From Schlegelella_A sp963778525 (GTDB taxonomy: Bacteria; Pseudomonadota; Gammaproteobacteria; Burkholderiales; Burkholderiaceae_C): a stretch of 64,000 nucleotides of DNA. The stretch covers positions 101,094-165,093 of the forward strand of contig CAVZUJ010000003.1 in NCBI GenBank assembly GCA_963778525.1. The letters run 5' to 3'. Shown in pieces: positions 54,844 to 62,399 of the stretch. Numbering within the stretch: the first letter of the stretch is position 1; each line of letters opens with the position of its first letter. The notes under the pieces are model-generated. The model was not told the DNA's origin, did not search any database, and worked only from the letters and a program-made list of their open reading frames with translations. Both the position numbers and the translations under genes were made by a program.

Positions 54844-57051
54844 TCAGGTGGGAGCGGATCGCCGGCCAAGCCGGCGCTCGCCCACGAGCCATTGAATTGC
54901 GGCGACCGCGAGCGACATGAGCACGATGAGAACAGTGCAGTAGGCAAGTGCGACGCCATAGTCGCCGTTGCCGACACGCCCGATGATGTAGGTTGTCGCC
55001 AGCTCGTTTTCCGCTGTCACCAGGAAGATCACCGCCGAAACCGTCGTCATCGAGCGCACGAAGCTGTAGACCAGCGCCGCGACGATGGCCGGCTTGAGCA
55101 ACGGCATGACGACGCGGCGCAAGGTGGTCGCTGTTCGGGCGTGCAGCATGACCGATGCCTCGTCGAGGGAAGGGTCGATCTGCTTGAACGCTGCGGCGCC
55201 GGCGCGCACGCCCACGGGGAGGCTGCGGAAAACGAAGCACAGGACGATGATGAGCGCCGTGCCGGTCAGCTCGAAGGGCGGCACGTTGAAGACCAGCACG
55301 TAGCTGACGCCGAGCACCGTGCCGGGAATGGCGAAGGCGAGCAAGGCGCCGAATTCGAACACGGCCTGACCGCGAAACTTGGTTCGCGCCAGCAGCCACG
55401 AGATCAGCAGGCCGAGAGAAGCGCAAAGCGGCGCCGCGATCGCAGCGAGCTTCACGGTGTTGAACAGCGAGTTCCAGGCCGTCCCGGCCCAGACGATGCC
55501 GCCGCCAATGTCGGCGTTGCCCCGCTGAACATCGAAGGCCGTCACGAAGTGGCGCAAGGTCAGCGTGTAGTCGCGGCCCCAGAGCGCGACGAAGCCGCCG
55601 GCGAAAGAGAAGAGATAGACGACGAGGGTGAATGCCAGCCAGGGCACGACCACGGCCAGCATCGCCCGCGACAGGCCGGCCGGCAGCGGCATCGGGATGC
55701 CCGCATCGCCCTTGCCCGAAACGGTCGTGTAGCTGGTGCTGCCGACGATTCTTCGCTGCAGCACGAAGACGACGAAAGCGAACGCCGAAAGCAGGAGGGC
55801 CAGGGAGGCGGCACGTCCCTGGTCGAACTGGGCGCCGACGATGGCAAAGAACACGTCGGTGGAGAGCACGTTGTACTGCCCGCCGACGACGATCGGGTTG
55901 CCGAAGTCGGCCAGGCTCTCGATGAATCCCACCAGGAACGCGTTGGCCAGGCCCGGTCGCAGCAAGGGCAAGGTCACGGTGCGAAAGGTGGTCCATCGAT
56001 CGGCGCGCAACGTCTGCGCCGCTTCCTCGAGCGACGGGCTGACGCCGGCGACGACGCCGCGCATGATCAGGCAGGCAATCGGCGTGAACGCGAAGAGCTG
56101 TGCCAGCCAAAGACCAAAGAGTCCGTAGAACCAACGGGTTGGCGCGATGCCGAACGTCGATTCGAGCACCTGGTTGACCACGCCCGCGCGTCCGAAGAGC
56201 AGGATGAGCCCGAGCCCGACCACGAAGGGCGGCGTGATGATCGGCAGGAGCGACAGCAGATTGACCGGCGCCCTGAGGCGCCTGGCGCCGCGTTCCGCGA
56301 CGAGAGCGATCATCGTTCCGAGGAGCGTCGTGCCGGCCGCCGTGAGCAGCGCGAGGAAGAGGGTGTTCCAGGCGACGCCGCAGCGCACGCTGCTCGCCAG
56401 GCAGGCCAGGCCCCAGGTGTGCTCGTCGGCAATGCGTTCGATGGCGCTGGGCAAGGACAGATGTCCGGCGTCGTCGAAGAAAGCGCCCGCCAGTGCCACC
56501 GTGACCGGCAGAGCCACGAACAGCAGCAGGAGCGCGCTGCAAAGCACGACGGCACAGGCCACGAAGGCATCGCCGCGGAAACGGCCGAGCGCGGCGGCGG
56601 CGCAGCCAAGGAGCATGACGAAGGAAAGCAGCGTCACTGCTCCGCCCCAGCCGATGCCTGCCTGACCGCCCGACAGCGCTCCGAAAGCCGTGCCGAGCCA
56701 TGCCAAGGACCAGCCGGACGGGCCGATGGCGAAGCCGCCGGCCACTATGCCCAGCAGACCGAGCATGGCACCGGCTGCGGCCAGGCCGCCACGCCGCCGC
56801 CCATGCGTCGCGCAGGCGGCCACGCACAGCGCGAGCGCGATGAGGGAACTGGCGAGCCATGGCCTGTCGAGCATTGCGGCCGCGCGCAGTCCGCTCGCCG
56901 ATTCGGGGGCGATGAATTCGGTCCGAATCCCGTCGAGGAGCGATCGGTCGGCTTGCAGATACCACGGCAGCAGCGCGAAGGCCGCGACGCCGATGGCAGT
57001 CCAAAGGACGAGCGTTCCCCGCAGTCGGTCGCGCGCCGCTTCGACGCTCAC
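54844..57051 (-). CDS. ABC importer permease with two fused transmembrane domains, system 1
   Basis: This 735-residue permease is unusually long for the family. Besides the two permease halves, with EAA loops at AAQTLRADRWTTFRTVTLPLL and MLHARTATTLRRVVMPLL, it has about 190 extra N-terminal residues with several hydrophobic helices. The GTG start at 57051 lies 7 bases after the binding-protein stop. Similar long forms occur in the 2-aminoethylphosphonate-type importer group. Confidence 0.88.
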   Translation of the reverse strand: MSVEAARDRLRGTLVLWTAIGVAAFALLPWYLQADRSLLDGIRTEFIAPESASGLRAAAMLDRPWLASSLIALALCVAACATHGRRRGGLAAAGAMLGLLGIVAGGFAIGPSGWSLAWLGTAFGALSGGQAGIGWGGAVTLLSFVMLLGCAAAALGRFRGDAFVACAVVLCSALLLLFVALPVTVALAGAFFDDAGHLSLPSAIERIADEHTWGLACLASSVRCGVAWNTLFLALLTAAGTTLLGTMIALVAERGARRLRAPVNLLSLLPIITPPFVVGLGLILLFGRAGVVNQVLESTFGIAPTRWFYGLFGLWLAQLFAFTPIACLIMRGVVAGVSPSLEEAAQTLRADRWTTFRTVTLPLLRPGLANAFLVGFIESLADFGNPIVVGGQYNVLSTDVFFAIVGAQFDQGRAASLALLLSAFAFVVFVLQRRIVGSTSYTTVSGKGDAGIPMPLPAGLSRAMLAVVVPWLAFTLVVYLFSFAGGFVALWGRDYTLTLRHFVTAFDVQRGNADIGGGIVWAGTAWNSLFNTVKLAAIAAPLCASLGLLISWLLARTKFRGQAVFEFGALLAFAIPGTVLGVSYVLVFNVPPFELTGTALIIVLCFVFRSLPVGVRAGAAAFKQIDPSLDEASVMLHARTATTLRRVVMPLLKPAIVAALVYSFVRSMTTVSAVIFLVTAENELATTYIIGRVGNGDYGVALAYCTVLIVLMSLAVAAIQWLVGERRLGRRSAPT

Positions 57052-57058
57052 GACAGAT

Positions 57059-58081
57059 CTACTTCGGCAACGAGCCGACTTCCTTTTCCCAGCGCGCGAT
57101 CAGGCGCTTGCGCTCGTTGCTGGCACCGTATTTCGCGTAGTCGTAGTTGATGAGCTTGATCTTCTTGAAGTCGGGCACATGCGGATCGATCGGGGTGGCC
57201 TTGTTCGAGGGCAACTGGTACTGGTGCGTTGCCGCTCCGAACTGTTGTGCCTGCGGCGTCAAGGCCCATTCGTAGAACTTCTTGGCCGCCTCGAGGTTCT
57301 TCGCGCCCTTGACGATCGACATCGAGCCGATCTCGGCGCCTGTGCCTTCCGACGGCGTGATCGTCTCGAGCGGGAATCCGGCCATCTTTTCCTGGGGGCC
57401 GTCGTGCACGAAGCTGATCGAGACGGCGGTCTCGCCGCGCGCTGCCGCCTTGATGGGCGCGGTTCCCGAACGCGTGTACACGCTGACGTTCTTGTTCAGA
57501 GCCTTCAGGTAGTCGAACGCCTTGTCCTCGCCCATCAGCTGGACGAGGGTCGCGATCATCGTGTATGCCGTGCCGCTCGAAGCCGGGTTGGCGACCTGGA
57601 TCTCGCCCTTGTATTCCGGCTTGAGGAGATCGGCCCAGCTCTTCGGCACATCCATCTTCTTCTTCGCCAGCAGCTCGGTGTTGTAGCCAAAGCCGAGCGG
57701 CCCGGAGTAGATGCCGACGGTCTTGTAGCCCGACTGCTTGGCTTGCTGCTGCGCCCATTCGTGCAACTGGGGCAGGGTGGCCGACTTGTACTCGAGCGTC
57801 AGATCCTGCTCGGCCGCCTGCAAGTGTGGATCGCCGGTGCCGCCGAACCAGACGTCGGTCTTCGGGTTGGCGCGCTCCGCGATGATCTGCGCCAGCGCTT
57901 CGCCCGAGCCCTTCAGCGACATGTTGATCTTCACGCCAGTCGTCTTGGCGTAGACGGTCTGGATCATGTTGCACCAGTCGGCCTGCACCGAACAGATGAC
58001 GTTGACCTGCGCTTGCTGTGCCGCGGCGCCGGTTGTGAACAGGCACGCGGTTGCGAAGGTGAGCCACGGATTGGATCGCAT
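57059..58081 (-). CDS. ABC importer substrate-binding protein, system 1
   Basis: This is a 340-residue periplasmic protein. The signal peptide ends near TTGAAAQQ; VNVICSVQADWCNMIQTVY, SGEALAQIIAERANPKTDVWFGG and PLGFGYNTELL match the class II iron/phosphonate binding family. The ATG at 58081 is the first gene of the long minus-strand run, so the promoter should lie in 58082-58320. The ligand is unknown. Confidence 0.9.
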   Translation of the reverse strand: MRSNPWLTFATACLFTTGAAAQQAQVNVICSVQADWCNMIQTVYAKTTGVKINMSLKGSGEALAQIIAERANPKTDVWFGGTGDPHLQAAEQDLTLEYKSATLPQLHEWAQQQAKQSGYKTVGIYSGPLGFGYNTELLAKKKMDVPKSWADLLKPEYKGEIQVANPASSGTAYTMIATLVQLMGEDKAFDYLKALNKNVSVYTRSGTAPIKAAARGETAVSISFVHDGPQEKMAGFPLETITPSEGTGAEIGSMSIVKGAKNLEAAKKFYEWALTPQAQQFGAATHQYQLPSNKATPIDPHVPDFKKIKLINYDYAKYGASNERKRLIARWEKEVGSLPK

Positions 58082-58326
58082 TCACTGTCTCCCGAAGAAA
58101 CGCTCTTGCATGCCGAGGCCGGTCTGCGGCGTTGCCGAGGCATGGTACCTCCAGCCTTTCTCCCGACTGCGATTCGAATCGCTGCTGGTACAAACCCCAT
58201 CCCCGGCGGTGAAGCAGACGACTACCTTCGTTCACTTACATCGAGCCGCCGACCGTAGTGCCTCGTCGCTCGGAGTGCGAGGCATAGCTGATTGATGGAC
58301 CCGGGAGCGAACGCAAGGAGACAGTC

Positions 58327-58578
58327 ATGATCCGATCCAGCGTCCCAGATCGGCCGAGTGCTCATGCCAAGCACGAATCGGCAGCGGACTGGGGGCGTTG
58401 CGGTCTTATCGCCGCGGTCAGGGGCCGGTGGCGTGCATGGAACGAAGAGCAGCTCTTGGCCGCTGGTGATGTATTCCAGCGGCAAGTCGATCCGCTGACA
58501 GGCGCGGAGAAGATTTGGCCGGAGAACGTTGGTCGGTTCTTCGCGATGTCGAGAGGACGCAGCGAGAGCCTTCAGTAG
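58327..58578 (+). CDS. hypothetical protein, 83 residues
   Basis: AAGGAGA lies 5 bases before the ATG, a strong ribosome site. The product is soluble; WNEEQLLAAGDVFQRQVDPL and IWPENVGRFFAM look protein-like. I do not recognise a family. It is divergent from the ABC operon and is the last candidate gene inside the element. Confidence 0.5.
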   Translation: MIRSSVPDRPSAHAKHESAADWGRCGLIAAVRGRWRAWNEEQLLAAGDVFQRQVDPLTGAEKIWPENVGRFFAMSRGRSESLQ

Positions 58579-58682
58579 AACGGCCCGGAGGACGGCCGAC
58601 GTGCGGTTGGCCCGCCGAGCTCGGCTGGCTCAACGCTTGAATCCGAGTCCGAACCGGAGGCCAAAAATTCCAAAAAATCGCA

Positions 58683-58706
58683 CTGGGTAACTCGCCGGGT
58701 AACTTT
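58683..58706 (+). promoter_or_regulatory. right-end repeats, possible integrase arm sites
   Basis: CTGGGTAACTCG (58683-58694) and CCGGGTAACTTT (58695-58706) are adjacent direct repeats. They share GGGTAAC with the repeats at the left end, and the second is the exact reverse complement of the site at 27055-27066. They lie 36 bases inside the attR core. Confidence 0.6.
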
Positions 58707-58742
58707 GACTTTCGAGACCCGGAATGCCCGGACGTTAGGGAT

Positions 58743-58757
58743 CAACACGGCCTACCA
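58743..58757 (+). repeat. attR core
   Basis: CAACACGGCCTACCA is an exact copy of the tRNA 3' end at 26878-26892. The bases on either side differ, as expected for an attachment core. No rest of a tRNA is present here. Confidence 0.8.
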
Positions 58758-58822
58758 GAACTCGGCAGGTCGGCCGGGCTTGCAACGCAGGTCTCGCCGT
58801 CGAGCATTGAGACAGTGGACGC

Positions 58823-59212
58823 TCATGGGCGAGGGCCGACGTGTCCATTCGGAACTCGCGTCGTAGCGCCTTCCGCGATGGCTTGGCATTCGACGCATCG
58901 AAGGGCTGTGGGCTGGGCGAGGACGCGGCGCGGATCGATCGGGTCGCCGCAGCCAATGCAGACGCCGTAGCTGCCGTCGTCGATCCGCCGCAGTGTCAGG
59001 TCGATCTGGCGCAACTCGGCGAGATCGCGTTCCACTTCCGCGTCGGCGACGATGCCTTGTGCTTGCGCGTCGGCTGCATCCTTGGGATCGCTGACCTCGC
59101 CCGCTGCTGGGCCTTCAGATCGCCCCCGCACGGTTGCGATCTCGCGTCTGAGCTGCTCTGCGCGCAGGCGAAGTCGATGTTCGAGGGACTTCGACGGGTC
59201 GTTGGAAGGCAT
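58823..59212 (-). CDS. DksA/TraR-type zinc finger protein
   Basis: This 129-residue protein has a helical N-terminus (LEHRLRLRAEQLRREIATV, VERDLAELRQIDLTLRRIDDG) and a C-terminal CIGCGDPIDPRRVL...CVECQ four-Cys zinc finger, the TraR/DksA C4 type. It could bind RNA polymerase's secondary channel. GTG 59215 and ATG 59212 are both possible starts. It is the first gene beyond the inserted element. Confidence 0.82.
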   Translation of the reverse strand: MPSNDPSKSLEHRLRLRAEQLRREIATVRGRSEGPAAGEVSDPKDAADAQAQGIVADAEVERDLAELRQIDLTLRRIDDGSYGVCIGCGDPIDPRRVLAQPTALRCVECQAIAEGATTRVPNGHVGPRP

Positions 59213-59254
59213 CACGGGCTTTCGAGTCGCAGAACGTGCGGCGATGGCGATCGC

Positions 59255-59371
59255 TCAGTCGGAGTGGGTCAGGAACCAGATAACCGAGAAAGAGCCGGAT
59301 ACCGCCAGGGCAAGGAGCGCCGTTCCAGCTGCCAGCAACAGCCAAAGCGTCAGGCTCCAGTCGTGAAACAC
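59255..59371 (-). CDS. single-helix membrane miniprotein (tentative)
   Basis: The frame from GTG 59371 gives 38 residues with one transmembrane helix (LTLWLLLAAGTALLALAVSG). It directly follows the universal stress gene on the same strand. The start is uncertain since the frame is open upstream. Such short membrane proteins are easily missed, but chance is possible. Confidence 0.35.
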   Translation of the reverse strand: MFHDWSLTLWLLLAAGTALLALAVSGSFSVIWFLTHSD

Positions 59372-59390
59372 GCGCACGACCTGCTCGCGG

Positions 59391-59843
59391 CTAACGGTGC
59401 GCCGGCTCGCGGACGAGAAGCACGGGAACCGGGCTGGCGCGCATGACGTTTTCCGCATCGCTGCCGAGCATGGCCCGGGAGATACCTCGCCGGCCGTGCG
59501 TGCCGATGACGATCAGGTCACAGCGGGTCTGGCGCGCTTCCTCGACGATGGCATCGGCCACGCGGCCGCCGCGCAGGTCATGCAAAGACATTTCCGCGGT
59601 GACGCCGTGCTCTGCGGCGAGCCGGCTCGCCTTTTCAAGGAGATGCTGGCCGAACTGATGCAGGCCCACGCGAAATTTCTCGAAGTCGATCGCGCTCGAC
59701 ATTTCGACCATAAGCGCGAAATCGCTGGTCAGATTGAGCAAGCGAATGGTCGCCTTCAGTTCACGGGCGAGAGAGATGGCTTCGGCGAGACCCCGCGCCG
59801 CGGTGTCGCTGCCGTCGATGGGAACGAGGATGCGCTTGTACAT
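59391..59843 (-). CDS. universal stress protein
   Basis: This 150-residue UspA-domain protein starts MYKRILVPIDGSDTAARGL and has the ATP-binding IGTHGRRGISRAMLGSDAE near its end (G-2x-G-9x-G(S/T) motif), followed by SPVPVLLV. It probably helps with survival under stress. It lies between the zinc finger protein and the flavodoxin gene, all minus strand. Confidence 0.92.
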   Translation of the reverse strand: MYKRILVPIDGSDTAARGLAEAISLARELKATIRLLNLTSDFALMVEMSSAIDFEKFRVGLHQFGQHLLEKASRLAAEHGVTAEMSLHDLRGGRVADAIVEEARQTRCDLIVIGTHGRRGISRAMLGSDAENVMRASPVPVLLVREPAHR

Positions 59844-59995
59844 ATCGGCTCCTGCAGTGGATAGGGTGGTTGTCAGGTCGCAGTTCAGATTAGCGATCGC
59901 TTCGCGACGCGTCTTGTGCTGGATCAGAGATCGACAACCTCCAGGGCATCACCGCGAGCCGCGCTTCAGATGCTGATGAGCTTGTGGCCTGACGG

Positions 59996-60523
59996 TCATG
60001 CGGCCTGTGAGGAAACCTCGGCCGGGCGTTCGGGCTTCGACTCGTATCGTCTTGACCGCAATGCAGTGCCGAAGGCGCGCAGGCGCGCGGCGCAACTGCC
60101 ATCGTCCACCTCGCGCGCGTTGAACGCCGCGTCGAGCAGAGGTGTCCGTTGAGCGAGCCGCGCGACCTCGGCGGCGGTCGACGGCGTGTCGTTCGACCCC
60201 ATGACGGAGATCACTGCGAGATCGGGAAGCGAGTCGGCGTAGTTGGCGATGAAGCTGCGCATCGGCCCCGCGAGCCGGCCGAGCCAGACCGGTGCAATCA
60301 GCACCACCGAGTCGAAATCCTTGAGCGGCGGGCCGGCGTAGCGGACAGAGGGGCGGCGTTTGAGAACCGAATCCAGGATGCAACGCACCGTGCCCCATGC
60401 GCCGGTGCGTGACCGCAGCTCGAGCACGTCGCCGGCGGGCCAGTCCTGTTGCGCGCACAGCAACTTCGCGAGCCTGCGACCGGTACCGGTGTAGGAATAG
60501 GTGATCACCAGGGTCTTGCTCAT
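59996..60523 (-). CDS. flavodoxin family protein
   Basis: This 175-residue protein has the FMN phosphate loop in TYSYTGTGRRLAKLL, then the second flavin loop IAPVWLGRLAGPMRSFIANY and VISVMGSNDT. The ATG at 60523 is chosen because GAGGAG lies 6 bases upstream; the ATG at 60529 abuts it. It resembles NADPH-quinone or flavodoxin-like proteins of the WrbA/flavodoxin-4 type. Confidence 0.82.
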   Translation of the reverse strand: MSKTLVITYSYTGTGRRLAKLLCAQQDWPAGDVLELRSRTGAWGTVRCILDSVLKRRPSVRYAGPPLKDFDSVVLIAPVWLGRLAGPMRSFIANYADSLPDLAVISVMGSNDTPSTAAEVARLAQRTPLLDAAFNAREVDDGSCAARLRAFGTALRSRRYESKPERPAEVSSQAA

Positions 60524-60800
60524 GTGCATCTCCTCATCACGAGGTTGACTCTAGAAAGGCCGCGGCGCCTCTCTTTGCGAAATGTCAAACACTGAGTTCC
60601 GACAGCCCGGCGACGATCCTTTGCGGCGGATCAAGGCGTCGTCATGCGATGAGCGCCCAATGGCGAGAGGGTCAGCTTCGGCGACCCGGCACGCACGACC
60701 TGCGAATCGCCGCCAGTGTGGGCCAGCGTACAGACCGTTTGCTCGCATGCAGCGAGCCTCAGGCGTTCCCTAGATCAAAACCCATTCCAGGAGATTCACC

Positions 60801-61245
60801 ATGGCCGCCGATAGCAGGAAAGACACTCCCACGGACTTCAATCCGTTTCGCGATCTGACCAAGACGCTCGAACAGTTCACAGTGCCTGGCGTCGACATGT
60901 CGGCATTTGTTGCCGCCCGTCGCAAGGACGTCGATGCGCTGACGGCGGCGAACAAGGCGGCCTATGAGGCGCTGCAGGACCTGGGGCGGACGCAGACCGA
61001 GATGCTGACCCACGCGATGAAGGGCGTGCAGGAATCAGCCGAGGGCATGGTGCGAGAAGGCATCAAGGGCGTGGACCCGACCAAGCAGGCGGAAGCGGCT
61101 CGCGCGGCATGGCAGAAGATGCTCGCCGACATCAAGGAGCTTGCAGAGCTTGCCCGCAAGTCGCATGGCGCAGGCCCTGGCCGGATTGACCGGGACGGCG
61201 GCCGACGGCGCGAAGGTCATCAAGAATCTGGCGCACGTGAAGTAA
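60801..61245 (+). CDS. phasin family protein, one frameshift near the end
   Basis: Phasins coat polyhydroxyalkanoate granules. The helical chain FNPFRDLTKTLEQFTVPGVD, MSAFVAARRKDVDALTAANKAAYEAL and ESAEGMVREGIKG match. An extra G near 61168 shifts the frame after ELARKSH; corrected, it ends GTAADGAKVIKNLAHVK at TAA 61243-61245, a typical phasin tail, giving about 147 residues. Left uncorrected, the frame would run on to 61277 with an unrelated end. Confidence 0.8.
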
Positions 61246-61290
61246 GCCTTCTTCGGGTGACTCGCCTCGGCGCCTGAGCGGTTGGCGACG

Positions 61291-62320
61291 ATGCGCTGGC
61301 TCGGCTCGCGCTCGGCGCCGGCGTGCCTCAACCTTGCGCTCCAAGGCGGCGGCGCGCATGGGGCCTTCACCTGGGGCGTGCTGGAGGGCTTGCTAGAGGA
61401 TCCGCGGGTTCGCTTCGAGGGCTTGAGCGGGAGCAGCGCCGGCGCCATGAATGCGGTGGCTTTCGCCGATGGCTGGATGAAGGGTGGCCGCGAAGGCGCA
61501 CAGCAGGGCCTCGCGGATTTCTGGACCGAGATCGGGAAGCAGCTGCCGCCGGCGATGGTGGCTCGCGGCCCGGACGACGACATCGGCTTGTCGCCGGCTG
61601 GCAAGATGCTCGCGAACTGGGCCGCGTACTTCTCTCCGCTCCAGCTCAATCCGTTCGATGTGAGCCCGTTGCGCAGGTTGCTCGAACGTCGGATCGACTT
61701 CCCGCAGTTGCGGGCGCGCAGCCCGTTCAAGCTGTTCGTCGGCACCACGCAGGCCAATACCGGCAAGCTGCGCGTTTTCCGCGAGAGCGAACTCACGGTC
61801 GACGTGCTGCTCGCGTCGGCCTGCCTGCCGACGATGAATCACTCGGTTGAAATCGACGGCGAACCGTACTGGGATGAGGGCTACTGGGCCAACCCGGCGG
61901 CTTCCCGCTCTTTTACGACTGTGATTCGCGCGACGTCCTGCTGGTGCTGCTCAGCCCCCTCCGGTGGAACGACACGCCGCGGACGGTGGAGCAAATCGAG
62001 GCGCGCATCGTCGAGTTGGGATTCAGCGCCAACTTCATGCGCGAAATGAGGATGTTCGCTCAGGCGATCGACTTCTCCGGCCCACGATTTCTCACCCTGG
62101 GAAGGCTCGAGCGGAGATTGCAGCAGATGCGATTTCACATGATCGACTCCAATAAGCTGGCGAGCCTGCAACGCAGCGATACCAAGTGCTTGCCCACGGG
62201 CCATTCCTCGACGTTTGCGGCGCCAAGCGCGAGAGCGCACCGCGCACTGGCTGTCAGAGCACGCCGGCGGCATTGGCAGCCGATCGACGGTCGACGTCTT
62301 GAGCTTGCTTGCTCGATCCG
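61291..62320 (+). pseudogene. patatin-like phospholipase, frameshifted
   Basis: ATG 61291 opens MRWLGSRSAPACLNLALQGGGAHGAF, with the oxyanion-hole GGGAHG. GLSGSSAGAMNAV carries the nucleophile Ser and VEIDGEPYWDEGYWANP the catalytic Asp region. Two or more frame changes follow, near 61903 and 62190. In the corrected frames it continues RDVLLVLLSPLRWNDTPRTV, SANFMREMRMF and WLSEHAGGIGSRSTVDVL. Next to phasin, it could be a granule-associated lipase or depolymerase; that is inference. Confidence 0.75.
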
Positions 62321-62399
62321 GCCCGAGCGCGCAGCGCGCTGCCGCACAGACGCCGAGCGGACTCGGTTCCGTGCGCTGGTTCGCGATGCGGCCGCCGTG

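Larger units (their letters stand above)
26893..58757. mobile_element. integrative mobilisable element of about 31.9 kb in a tRNA gene
   Basis: Boundaries are the 15-base direct repeat of the tRNA end. Inside the left end are an integrase, AlpA regulator, MobC-like protein, relaxase and ParB-like protein. Both ends carry 12-base tandem repeats (CCGGGTAACATT/CCGGGTAACTCG on the left; CTGGGTAACTCG/CCGGGTAACTTT on the right) that look like integrase arm sites. No type IV secretion genes are present, so transfer would need a helper. The right two thirds hold metabolic and transport genes; whether all entered in one event is inference. Confidence 0.7.

Noticed and set aside
51175..57150. Long open frames on the plus strand across the ABC transporter operon
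   Set aside because: Arg/Gln/Glu-rich translations typical of antisense reading in GC-rich DNA; the minus strand carries all conserved ABC motifs.
58082..58326. Riboswitch upstream of the ABC operon
   Set aside because: A few short inverted repeats exist, but no pattern I recognise as a known riboswitch.
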